This document shows positions 1 to 5,675 of a DNA stretch of 5,833 bases, piece after piece. Every line of letters starts with the position of its first letter. Position 1 is the stretch's first letter. A model generated the notes under the pieces. The model was not told where the DNA came from and ran no database searches. It saw only the letters and a program-made list of their open reading frames with translations. The position numbers and the translations under genes are program-made. The stretch is from Bacteroidales bacterium (GTDB taxonomy: Bacteria; Bacteroidota; Bacteroidia; Bacteroidales; WCHB1-69): NCBI GenBank assembly GCA_031257735.1, contig JAIROC010000588.1, forward strand, positions 1 to 5,833. The letters run 5' to 3'.

Positions 1-108
1 CTCCCGTTCAAAGGGGTGTTCGAAGCCCGATAGTGTCAACTGATTTGGACTCTCATAGCTCGGTGCAAATGCACGACTTTTGCGGCTGTTTCCCTTTTTT
101 GATTGCAT
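1..108 (-). CDS. Transposase, N-terminal fragment (truncated by window edge)
   Basis: An ATG at 108-106 opens a frame that stays open for 36 codons and runs off the left edge. The start is basic (MQSKKGNSRKSRAFAPSYES). Residues 21-36 then read PNQLTLSGFEHPFERE, which resembles the opening of Bacteroidota IS5/IS1182-type transposases, where a QLTL-GFE-PFE segment precedes the DUF772 and DDE domains. The DDE catalytic residues would lie outside the window, so activity cannot be judged. The ATG follows a run of nine A residues on the minus strand, a spot prone to length change. Codon use is more GC-rich than in the neighbouring genes, which fits a mobile gene. The transposase call is fairly sure; the exact IS group is less so. 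Confidence 0.68.
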   Translation of the reverse strand, partial: MQSKKGNSRKSRAFAPSYESPNQLTLSGFEHPFERE

Positions 109-155
109 TTTTTTTTGCAGAGGTAATACTATTTTCTCTATTTTCAATTAGTTGA

Positions 156-173
156 GGATTTTTCAGCAGACCC
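156..173 (-). repeat. Candidate terminal inverted repeat of the insertion sequence
   Basis: On the minus strand 173-156 reads GGGTCTGCTGAAAAATCC, about 48 bases before the transposase ATG. The GGGTCTG start and the distance suit an IS5/IS1182-type end. The partner copy is outside the window, so this is an inference from position and composition. Confidence 0.35.
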
Positions 174-225
174 TAAGTAATTAACAGTATGAATAACAAA
201 AATTTTCCATCAATGATATTTGATA

Positions 226-1293
226 TTATTCGTTATCATACAGATACGAAGAATAACGAACTCTATGCTGTTTTGTTTTGGGAATTTTCTCTTCTTTATA
301 AGGTTCCGGTTCACAACTTTTTAAAGTTACCAACTGATGATAATGAGAGAAGTTGCAATCAGAAAATTCACGTTTTATACAAAAGAAAGAGGAGTCGAAA
401 TAGTAACCCGATTTTCCTTTTTTATATTCTTCCAAACCTCGAAACTGTATAATTCGATTTTCATATATTTTACCCTTGTAGTAAATCTTCTCATTTTTAA
501 AAGGTGCATTATTTTCAGTCACTCTTTTATAAAAAACAGTATCTTTTTTGTCAATATAGAATCGAGTAATCAGATGACCGGGTTTAGTTTTTTTTTTAGG
601 AAACGAACGTATTACTATCAAAGAATCGTTATCTGTCTCTTTTTCATACAATAATGTTTTATCGATTTTTCTATAGTTTTTTAAAAAGAAATTTACCCCA
701 GGGTCTGTTGCCAGATTCAAATTATTTTTTGTCCACGAGTATAAAACACAAAATAAACTGTCCATTTGTTTTGAAATCATTTTGGCAATATACCATTTGT
801 TTTTCAGAGTTTTATCTTTATTCTGCCCATTAATTACCAAAAGCATATTTGCGTTGCAAGTACGTACGGTATTACCGTCTGCTTTATCTTCATGAAAAAG
901 TGTATATGGAATATTTGCGTTAATTTCCATATTGTTATATAACTTATTAATAGCCTTTCTCATCAAATTTTCTGTAGTTTCTGCAGATATAATCACTCCG
1001 GTCAATTCAAATGTCTTTTCCAGCATAAGAACAACGCCGGTTAACTCTTTTCCCTTCAATTTCACAGTATTATAGATCAAATGGGAAAACTGAACACTGT
1101 CTTCCGGCGAGCATGTGATTTCAAAATAGCCTTTACTGTTAGTTTGAACTACAGCATTTTTATTCAAAACCATTACATTAACAGTACTAACAGGCTCATC
1201 ATTAACAGCATCTTTCACAATCCCTTTATATGAAACCTGAGCAGTAACAATCCGGCAACTCAAAAAAATAAATAGAAAAATTTTGTATTTCAT
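226..1293 (-). CDS. Secreted protein with N-terminal CarboxypepD_reg-like domain, 355 aa
   Basis: A likely signal peptide covers residues 1-18: K2 and K4, a hydrophobic core FLFIFLS, and a cut after VTA before Q19. Residues 19 to about 102 look like the beta-sandwich carboxypeptidase-regulatory-like domain common at the N terminus of Bacteroidota outer-membrane proteins: YKGIVKDAVNDEPVSTVNV, then the TNSKGYFEI turn, then ELTGVIISA. The rest (about 105-355) begins with a helical stretch (ENLMRKAINKLYNN), as in longer proteins of the DUF5686 type. It is much shorter than those and has no visible membrane barrel. There are no zinc-peptidase motifs, so it should not be called a peptidase. The tail (about 328-350) is rich in Lys, Arg, Glu and Tyr. 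The ATG at 1293 is chosen because it directly precedes the signal peptide; an ATG seven bases upstream is out of frame. It begins 96 bp after the precursor peptide gene on the same strand, so it may be cotranscribed and could serve as cell-surface partner or self-protection factor. That role is only a guess from position. Confidence 0.82.
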   Translation of the reverse strand: MKYKIFLFIFLSCRIVTAQVSYKGIVKDAVNDEPVSTVNVMVLNKNAVVQTNSKGYFEITCSPEDSVQFSHLIYNTVKLKGKELTGVVLMLEKTFELTGVIISAETTENLMRKAINKLYNNMEINANIPYTLFHEDKADGNTVRTCNANMLLVINGQNKDKTLKNKWYIAKMISKQMDSLFCVLYSWTKNNLNLATDPGVNFFLKNYRKIDKTLLYEKETDNDSLIVIRSFPKKKTKPGHLITRFYIDKKDTVFYKRVTENNAPFKNEKIYYKGKIYENRIIQFRGLEEYKKGKSGYYFDSSFFCIKREFSDCNFSHYHQLVTLKSCEPEPYKEEKIPKTKQHRVRYSSYLYDNE

Positions 1294-1307
1294 AAATCAT
1301 AAAATAA

Positions 1308-1347
1308 TACGAGAGTACCCATAAATTTCTCTTTGAATACCCTCGTA
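1308..1347 (-). terminator. Hairpin between precursor gene and secreted-protein gene, possible weak terminator or attenuator
   Basis: On the minus strand TACGAGGGTA (1347-1338) can pair with TACTCTCGTA (1317-1308), giving ten base pairs including one G-U, around a 20-base loop. The stem is followed by a T-rich but interrupted stretch (TTATTTTAT), so it is not a clean intrinsic terminator. Its position 42 bases after the precursor stop and 14 before the next start suits partial termination, which would keep the short precursor message more abundant than the downstream gene. The effect is inferred. Confidence 0.4.
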
Positions 1348-1389
1348 CAAAAATCATTTAATCATTGTTAATTGCCTACTAACCATTTA

Positions 1390-1563
1390 TTATACTAATT
1401 TATTATTAATTTTGATGCTTTTATTTACAGCATAAGAAGCAACAGCTAATCCGACAATAACACCAATACCTATAGCCAAAAGACAACCGCCATTAGTTTC
1501 ATTGAGTTCTGACAAACTCAATTCCTCTACACTATAAGAGGACAAATTTAATTTTGAATTCAT
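1390..1563 (-). CDS. Double-glycine leader precursor peptide, bacteriocin-like, 57 aa
   Basis: This short gene encodes a peptide with a textbook double-glycine leader. Residues 15-26 read LSLSELNETNGG, matching the pattern for C39 peptidase substrates: Leu at -12, Ser at -11, Glu at -8, Leu at -7, Gly-Gly at -2/-1. Only position -4 (Thr) departs from the usual hydrophobic residue. Cleavage after G26 would free a 31-residue core that starts with its only cysteine (C27). The core has a hydrophobic segment (LLAIGIGVIVGLAVASYAV, 28-46) and a polar basic tail (NKSIKINNKLV). Within the hydrophobic part A30, G34, G38 and A42 are spaced four apart, a helix-packing pattern seen in two-peptide class IIb bacteriocins. 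The ATG at 1563 is the first in frame and gives a leader of normal length; there is no Shine-Dalgarno sequence, as is usual in Bacteroidota. It lies downstream of a matching exporter. Target and activity are unknown; a signalling peptide is an alternative. No immunity protein is evident. Confidence 0.88.
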   Translation of the reverse strand: MNSKLNLSSYSVEELSLSELNETNGGCLLAIGIGVIVGLAVASYAVNKSIKINNKLV

Positions 1564-1657
1564 TTTAATACATTTAAAAAAAATTTAACTTTAAAAAACC
1601 CGATATAAAGCCACCGGTATGCTTGTTTAAACATTATCCTTGCAAGTAATTTTGTTT

Positions 1658-1993
1658 TTACGAGTACAAAGGTACGAACATTCGATGCAATAATATTGCA
1701 TCGGGAAAATTTTTTTCAATATTTCCTCCAAATATCTCTTTTTCTTCATGTTCGGACAATGGATTTACCCTTATTTTGACCACAATCTCAAAATTGTTGG
1801 CATAATAATACGTGTTTCTGATACGGTCGTACATGATTTCGGCGCCGAAATCTCTGATTTCATCCAGAATATTTTGGAGTTGTCTTCTCTTTAGATGCAG
1901 TCGTTCTGCAAATTCGTCCGGAGTTCCTGTCGCTTCTTTTTTAATCAATCCATGTATGACAAGTATACGGTCAATTGTTGTAAAAATACTCAT
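1658..1993 (-). CDS. Small winged-helix DNA-binding protein with a C-terminal double-glycine leader-like motif, 111 aa
   Basis: Residues 1-65 look like a winged helix-turn-helix of the kind found in DeoR/HTH_11 proteins: a first helix (TTIDRILVIHGLIKK), a second (TPDEFAERLHL, 24-34), a recognition helix (KRRQLQNILDEIRDFG, 35-50) and a beta wing with aromatic residues (YDRIRNTYYYAN, 55-66). There is no ligand-binding or WYL domain. Instead, a strand-like linker (EIVVKIRVNP) leads to LSEHEEKEIFGG at 79-90. This fits the double-glycine leader pattern, with Leu -12, Ser -11, Glu -8, Ile -4 and Gly-Gly, although -7 is Glu rather than Leu. A 21-residue tail follows. The ATG lies 11 bp after the transporter stop, so the two are very likely cotranscribed. 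The probable role is control of the precursor or export genes; cutting or docking by the transporter peptidase is inferred. The end of the gene also contains an inverted repeat and a promoter-like element. Confidence 0.85.
   Translation of the reverse strand: MSIFTTIDRILVIHGLIKKEATGTPDEFAERLHLKRRQLQNILDEIRDFGAEIMYDRIRNTYYYANNFEIVVKIRVNPLSEHEEKEIFGGNIEKNFPDAILLHRMFVPLYS
1667..1674 (-). promoter_or_regulatory. Candidate -7 promoter element for the precursor peptide gene
   Basis: The minus strand reads TACCTTTG, a perfect match to the Bacteroidota TAnnTTTG -7 element, inside the last codons of the DNA-binding protein gene. Transcription would start near 1661 and give a leader of about 97 bases before the precursor ATG. 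No good -33 TTTG is found about 20 bases upstream, where a perfect inverted repeat lies instead, so activation or repression there is plausible. It would let the peptide be made separately from the export genes. Confidence 0.45.
1683..1703. promoter_or_regulatory. Perfect 9-bp inverted repeat, candidate operator or RNA hairpin
   Basis: CGATGCAAT (1683-1691) and ATTGCATCG (1695-1703) are exact reverse complements around a three-base spacer. The site lies 8 bp upstream of the TACCTTTG element, about -22 to -42 from the predicted transcription start, where an operator would be expected. It is inside the coding sequence of the small DNA-binding protein, in the codons after its Gly-Gly. The same symmetry would form a tight RNA hairpin. 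No U-run follows, so it is not a terminator. Confidence 0.45.
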
Positions 1994-2004
1994 TTCAAAT
2001 ATAT

Positions 2005-4161
2005 TTAAAATTGTTCATGCTGTTCGTTCCATAATTTCCAATAGACGCTTTTTTTCTCGATAAGCTGGATGTGAGTTCCCTGTTCCGCCAATTTTCCGTT
2101 TTCCAGAGCCATAATAACATCGGCATTTTTAACCGTACTTAGTCGGTGTGCAATTATTATTATGGTTTTACCTTGCCGTACAAGCTGTTTCAAGGTTTGT
2201 TTGACATATTTTTCGGAAATCGAATCCAGAGAAGAAGTAGCCTCGTCGAAAATCAGTATTTCGGGGTCTCTGTACAATGCCCTTGCAATGGCGATTCGTT
2301 GTCTTTCGCCGCCTGAAAGCGAAACGCCATGTTCGCCGATTTGCGTCATGTAAGTGTTTGGCAATCTTTCGATAAATTCACGTATGCCCAATTGTCCGCA
2401 CAATTCTACAATCTTCCTCATATCCGGTTCAAAATCTCCTAAGGCGATATTTGCGATAATACTTCCCGAAAAAAGTTCAATCTGTTGCGGAACGGAACCA
2501 ACTATTTGCCGTAAACTTTCATTGCTGATTTGAGCAATATTGAAATTGCCGATACTGACGGTTCCCGACTGTATTGGATAGAGATTTTGCAGCAATGAGG
2601 CCAGAGTTGTTTTTCCGGAACCGCTTTCTCCGACAATAGCAGTTGTTTTTCCCTTTTCGACAGTCAGGCTCAACGATTCGAATACCTGTTTTCTTGAGCC
2701 GTAGCGAAAATCCACATTTTCAAATCTGATATCTCCTGTCATATCTTTTTCGAGTTTAATTTTTTGTGAATTATCCTCTTCGTGTTCCAAATCCATTATT
2801 TGAAACAGGCGGTCGGCAGCAATCAAAGCGTCCTGTAATGTTTTGTTGGATGAAATCAGACTTTCGACAGGACCGAGTACGTAACCCGTCAAAGAATAAA
2901 AAAGTATCAAAGTTCCGGGCGTTATCTCCTGTCCTATCACAAAATAACTTCCTGCCCACAGTACGGCAACAACAATACTCGAAGACACAAATCCCATTCC
3001 TCCGCCGGCGTATATCGAACCGTAAAAACTCCGTGACAGATTTCTCAACAGTCTCACAAAGCGCACTTCCGTTTTTTGATTTGCAAAATCTTCCGTACCA
3101 AACCGTTTAACGGTAGAAACCGAGTTTAGCGATTCAACAAGGTGAGCTTCCAAATCCGCCCCTGTTTCCATTATTTTACGCTGATATTTCCTGTTCAGTC
3201 TGTTAAAAAAGAAATATATGATAAAGAACAGCGGAGCCGACAGTAGAGTGATTGCCGTTAACTTCCACGAATAAACCAGCATCAAACACAGGGTAAATGC
3301 AAGTATCATTGTACTGACGACCAGATTTAAAGCTACATCATTGATGAATACCCTGATTTTCACAGCATCGCCTATTCGCGATGTAATCTCTCCGACTTGC
3401 ATTGTATCAAAAAACTGTTGAGGCAAACGAAGCAAGTGTTTATAGTAACCAAGTATAAGCGAAGCATCTATCTTTTGCCCTGTTTTGAATACCAGAATAC
3501 TTTTCATTGCTCCAATAAATGTTTTCAGGATAATAATCAATATCATGATAACACCCATTAGATTCAACAAATTGATATTTCTGTCTACAAGAACATAATC
3601 CGTTATTTTCCCTATATAAACCGAGGATGCAAGTCCAAGAATACTGTAAATAACAGCCCCAAACAGAGCTTGTATCAATACGCTTTTGTGGGGACGAATT
3701 AGCTCTATAAAACTGTTCATAGCACTGCTTTTTTTGTCGCCTTTTTCGAACTTTTCAGTCGGAAGCATCAAAACCAATACTCCTGTCCATTCTTTTTTAA
3801 ATTCTTCATGCGTTTTTTTACAAAGTTTGCCTTCCGCCGGATCCATTACCTCAATATTCTTGTTTGTTATTTTGTAAATGACAACAAAATGCTGTAATTC
3901 ATCCCTTATTATGAGATGAGCTATTGCCGGTTTCGGAACTTCAGTCAAGCATTCAAACGGACCTTTCACCCCTTTAGCTTCAAATCCCAATTTTTGGGCA
4001 GCCTCGACTAATCCCAATATGTTGGTTCCTTTTTTATCCGTAAAAGCATACTGCCGGATGCGTGCAATCGGGAATTTCAGCCCGAAATATGCAGCGACAG
4101 ACGCCAGGCAAGCTGCGCCGCAATCGGTGATATCATGCTGTTTTATTTCAATATTCTTCAT
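2005..4161 (-). CDS. Peptidase-containing ABC transporter (C39 protease, membrane and ATPase domains), 718 aa
   Basis: This inner-membrane exporter cuts double-glycine leaders and drives the core peptide out using ATP. Residues 1 to about 135 are a C39 peptidase: Q8 (oxyanion hole), the DCGAAC motif with nucleophile C14, catalytic H91 (QHFVVIY) and D107 (MDP) are all present, so the protease should be active. Residues about 155-440 are the membrane domain, with hydrophobic segments near 160-183, 201-217, 278-296, 300-318, 388-410 and 417-436. Residues about 476-718 are the ATPase: Walker A GESGSGKT (511-518), Q-loop near 559-560, signature LSGGE (615-619), Walker B ILIFDE (635-640), D-loop SSLD and H-loop H672. 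The length is typical of LagD/ComA-type transporters. The frame can be extended to a TTG at 4176, but the ATG at 4161 gives the usual family N terminus and lies 15 bp after the adaptor gene. Likely substrates are the downstream 57-residue precursor and perhaps the tail of the adjacent DNA-binding protein. Confidence 0.95.
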   Translation of the reverse strand: MKNIEIKQHDITDCGAACLASVAAYFGLKFPIARIRQYAFTDKKGTNILGLVEAAQKLGFEAKGVKGPFECLTEVPKPAIAHLIIRDELQHFVVIYKITNKNIEVMDPAEGKLCKKTHEEFKKEWTGVLVLMLPTEKFEKGDKKSSAMNSFIELIRPHKSVLIQALFGAVIYSILGLASSVYIGKITDYVLVDRNINLLNLMGVIMILIIILKTFIGAMKSILVFKTGQKIDASLILGYYKHLLRLPQQFFDTMQVGEITSRIGDAVKIRVFINDVALNLVVSTMILAFTLCLMLVYSWKLTAITLLSAPLFFIIYFFFNRLNRKYQRKIMETGADLEAHLVESLNSVSTVKRFGTEDFANQKTEVRFVRLLRNLSRSFYGSIYAGGGMGFVSSSIVVAVLWAGSYFVIGQEITPGTLILFYSLTGYVLGPVESLISSNKTLQDALIAADRLFQIMDLEHEEDNSQKIKLEKDMTGDIRFENVDFRYGSRKQVFESLSLTVEKGKTTAIVGESGSGKTTLASLLQNLYPIQSGTVSIGNFNIAQISNESLRQIVGSVPQQIELFSGSIIANIALGDFEPDMRKIVELCGQLGIREFIERLPNTYMTQIGEHGVSLSGGERQRIAIARALYRDPEILIFDEATSSLDSISEKYVKQTLKQLVRQGKTIIIIAHRLSTVKNADVIMALENGKLAEQGTHIQLIEKKSVYWKLWNEQHEQF

Positions 4162-4176
4162 ATATGTTAATATCAA

Positions 4177-5331
4177 TCAATTTATATTATATTGTGCAGG
4201 ATTTATCCAGTCATCCATTTTCTGATACAATAGATCAAACAGCGAGCGTTTTGTAATAATAAAATGAGCGGATATCTCCATTCCTTTTTTCAAAATTCCT
4301 TTTACTCCGTTTTTACGTAACAGATAATCGTAATCTAAGCTGCATTTAACTTTATAGAAAAAAGTGGTTTCAGCGGAGTTAGTCAAAAAATCGGACGATA
4401 TCTCCATAACCTGTCCGCTAACTGTTCCCCATTCGTTGTAGTTAAAAGCATTGACCTGTATATTGACGGGCATCCCTATACTGAGATATCCTATATTACG
4501 TGGAGAAACATATATTTCCGCATAAATAGTTGAGTCTGGGCTGATAACTGCAATACAACTGCCCGCCTGTATATTGCTTCCTTTGTAGATTCCGCTGAAC
4601 TGGTCTAAAGTTCCGTTTACCGGACTGACAAGCGTATATAAGTCTCTGTTTTTCAATTCCTGATTCATGGTGGTTTGCATTTCTTCAGAAGAATTAGAAT
4701 ATGTGTTTAATTCATTCTGCCATTTACTGATTTGACTTTCTTGCAGCGTTGACAGTTCAATCTGGGCTTTCTCATAGTCATATTTATATTTTTCATATTC
4801 TTCTCCTGATATCACCTGTTTATCATAAAGTTTTTGATTCCGTTCGAAATCTTTTTCTGTTTTTTGCAAATTAGTTTGATGTTCATTCTTTTGCTTGAGA
4901 AATAGCAAATATTCTTGTTGTCTCGTTCTTGATTTGAATGGATTGGGCGTTTCTCCTTTAACTAAATATCGCAAATCGTTCAAATGTTCTTCGAAATCAA
5001 CCAAACGCTTGCGTTGATAATTGACCCTGTAGTCGAGCGCTGAACGACGAAAAATCAGTATTGTGTCTCCCCGTTTAACATTTTGTCCTTCTCTGACATA
5101 TACGGAATCGACAAATTCCGTAATACTCCCTGTTATTTCGGTCTTCTCTACAACCGGACGAATAAATCCGCTATCTTGAACGGACACATCTACATAAACG
5201 AAAGGCAGTGAACACAATGTTACAGTAACTGCGATTAATACAACCCAATAGATTTTGTGGGATGCAGTAGTATGTTGAGCGATGTAGACGTCAACACTGT
5301 CTTTAAAAAATTCTGATGGTAAAAGATTCAT
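4177..5331 (-). CDS. HlyD-family membrane fusion (adaptor) protein, 384 aa
   Basis: This is the periplasmic adaptor that links the ABC exporter to an outer-membrane channel. A short cytoplasmic N terminus is followed by one membrane segment (about 27-47). The first half of a lipoyl-like domain (about 56-95) contains VYVREGQNVKRGDTILIF. A long charged helical hairpin (about 100-228) includes the family-typical LYDKQVISGEEYEKYKYDYE (168-187). The second lipoyl half follows (LVSPVNGTLDQF), and then a beta-barrel part (about 268-360; YVSPRNIGYLSIGMPVNIQV). Size and order fit bacteriocin-export adaptors. It is the first gene of the operon, and the transporter ATG follows its TGA after 15 bp. The ATG at 5331 is chosen because it gives a normal short cytoplasmic N terminus. 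No TolC-type channel gene is nearby, so one must be supplied from elsewhere. Confidence 0.93.
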   Translation of the reverse strand: MNLLPSEFFKDSVDVYIAQHTTASHKIYWVVLIAVTVTLCSLPFVYVDVSVQDSGFIRPVVEKTEITGSITEFVDSVYVREGQNVKRGDTILIFRRSALDYRVNYQRKRLVDFEEHLNDLRYLVKGETPNPFKSRTRQQEYLLFLKQKNEHQTNLQKTEKDFERNQKLYDKQVISGEEYEKYKYDYEKAQIELSTLQESQISKWQNELNTYSNSSEEMQTTMNQELKNRDLYTLVSPVNGTLDQFSGIYKGSNIQAGSCIAVISPDSTIYAEIYVSPRNIGYLSIGMPVNIQVNAFNYNEWGTVSGQVMEISSDFLTNSAETTFFYKVKCSLDYDYLLRKNGVKGILKKGMEISAHFIITKRSLFDLLYQKMDDWINPAQYNIN

Positions 5332-5530
5332 GATTCAAACTTTTATTCAGCTCCCAAGTTCCAAGGGAAACAATTTATTGAAAATCAAAAGCGTGGAACT
5401 TAAACTTTATTCGCTTCCTGAGACCTTCGACTACCTGTACAACAAATTAAGTAAGCTCACGCCGATTGACGTGAGCGTTCGGCTACTTACTCTTGTTGAA
5501 ATTGTTGAAATCTCAGAAGCAAGAATATAA
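5332..5530. other. Long leader of the export operon, or relic of a plus-strand coding sequence
   Basis: This 199-base stretch separates the adaptor start from AT-rich DNA and is less AT-rich than its surroundings. On the minus strand it has no reading frame of note and would be transcript leader. It contains a hairpin with 7-bp perfect arms, GCTCACG (5455-5461) and CGTGAGC (5470-5476), around an 8-base loop, and a nested alternative pair AGTAAG (5450-5455) with CTTACT (5486-5491). On the plus strand it is fully open, from an ATG at 5330 that overlaps the adaptor ATG to a TAA at 5528. The middle codons (SLPETFDYLYNKLSKLTP) look like real protein, with many C or G third positions. The translated product is not recognised. 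It may be the tail of a decayed gene, a small protein, or chance. Confidence 0.35.
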
Positions 5531-5609
5531 GCTAACGCTATTTTAATTTTTTTATTAACTATTTAACTGTCAATTCTATTTTTAATTCATTCACTCATTT
5601 TTATGGGCG

Positions 5610-5617
5610 CAAATATA
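5610..5617 (-). promoter_or_regulatory. Candidate -7 promoter element of the export operon
   Basis: The minus strand reads TATATTTG, matching the Bacteroidota TAnnTTTG -7 element. It lies in AT-rich DNA upstream of the first operon gene and points towards it. A start near 5604 would give a leader of about 270 bases before the adaptor ATG. No clear -33 TTTG is found about 20 bases upstream, so the call rests on one element and position. Confidence 0.45.
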
Positions 5618-5675
5618 ACAAAAATTTCTTTTATTGATTTTAGGAATGAAAAATAAATAACCTGTAACAGTAAGT

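Larger units (their letters stand above)
1..173 (-). mobile_element. Insertion sequence, 5' end only (IS5/IS1182-like), cut by the window edge
   Basis: The minus strand from about 173 down to the window edge looks like the start of an insertion sequence. It has a candidate terminal repeat, a short AT-rich leader and the start of a transposase gene reading off the edge. The outer boundary is set only by where the terminal-repeat-like GGGTCTGCTGAAAAATCC begins at 173. The other end, and so the target duplication, is outside the window. The element lies about 50 bases beyond the stop of the secreted 355-residue protein, so it did not visibly break that gene. The IS family is assigned from recognition of the transposase N terminus only. 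Confidence 0.6.

Noticed and set aside
1..33. Plus-strand frame LPFKGVFEAR followed by a stop at 31-33, as the end of a gene entering from the left
   Set aside because: The minus strand over the same bases gives a recognisable transposase N terminus starting at an ATG, which explains the GC-rich codons better.
189..654. Plus-strand open frames opposite the secreted-protein gene
   Set aside because: They are antisense to a gene with a clear signal peptide and domain, and their products are rich in Phe, Tyr and Ile as expected from AT-rich antisense.
1255..1257. Cys13 of the secreted 355-residue protein as a lipoprotein attachment site
   Set aside because: The context FLSC is followed by Arg, comes very early and lacks the usual Leu at -3; cleavage after VTA at residue 18 is more likely.
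1591..1617. Possible terminator before the precursor gene (CCGG...CGGG followed by TTTTTT on the minus strand)
   Set aside because: Only three or four base pairs can form, with a long interior; the T-run is part of a generally AT-rich leader.
4162..4176. Start of the ABC transporter at the TTG at 4176, adding five residues
   Set aside because: The ATG at 4161 gives the standard C39 N terminus (MKNIEIKQHD) and a normal gap after the adaptor stop; TTG starts are uncommon in this group.
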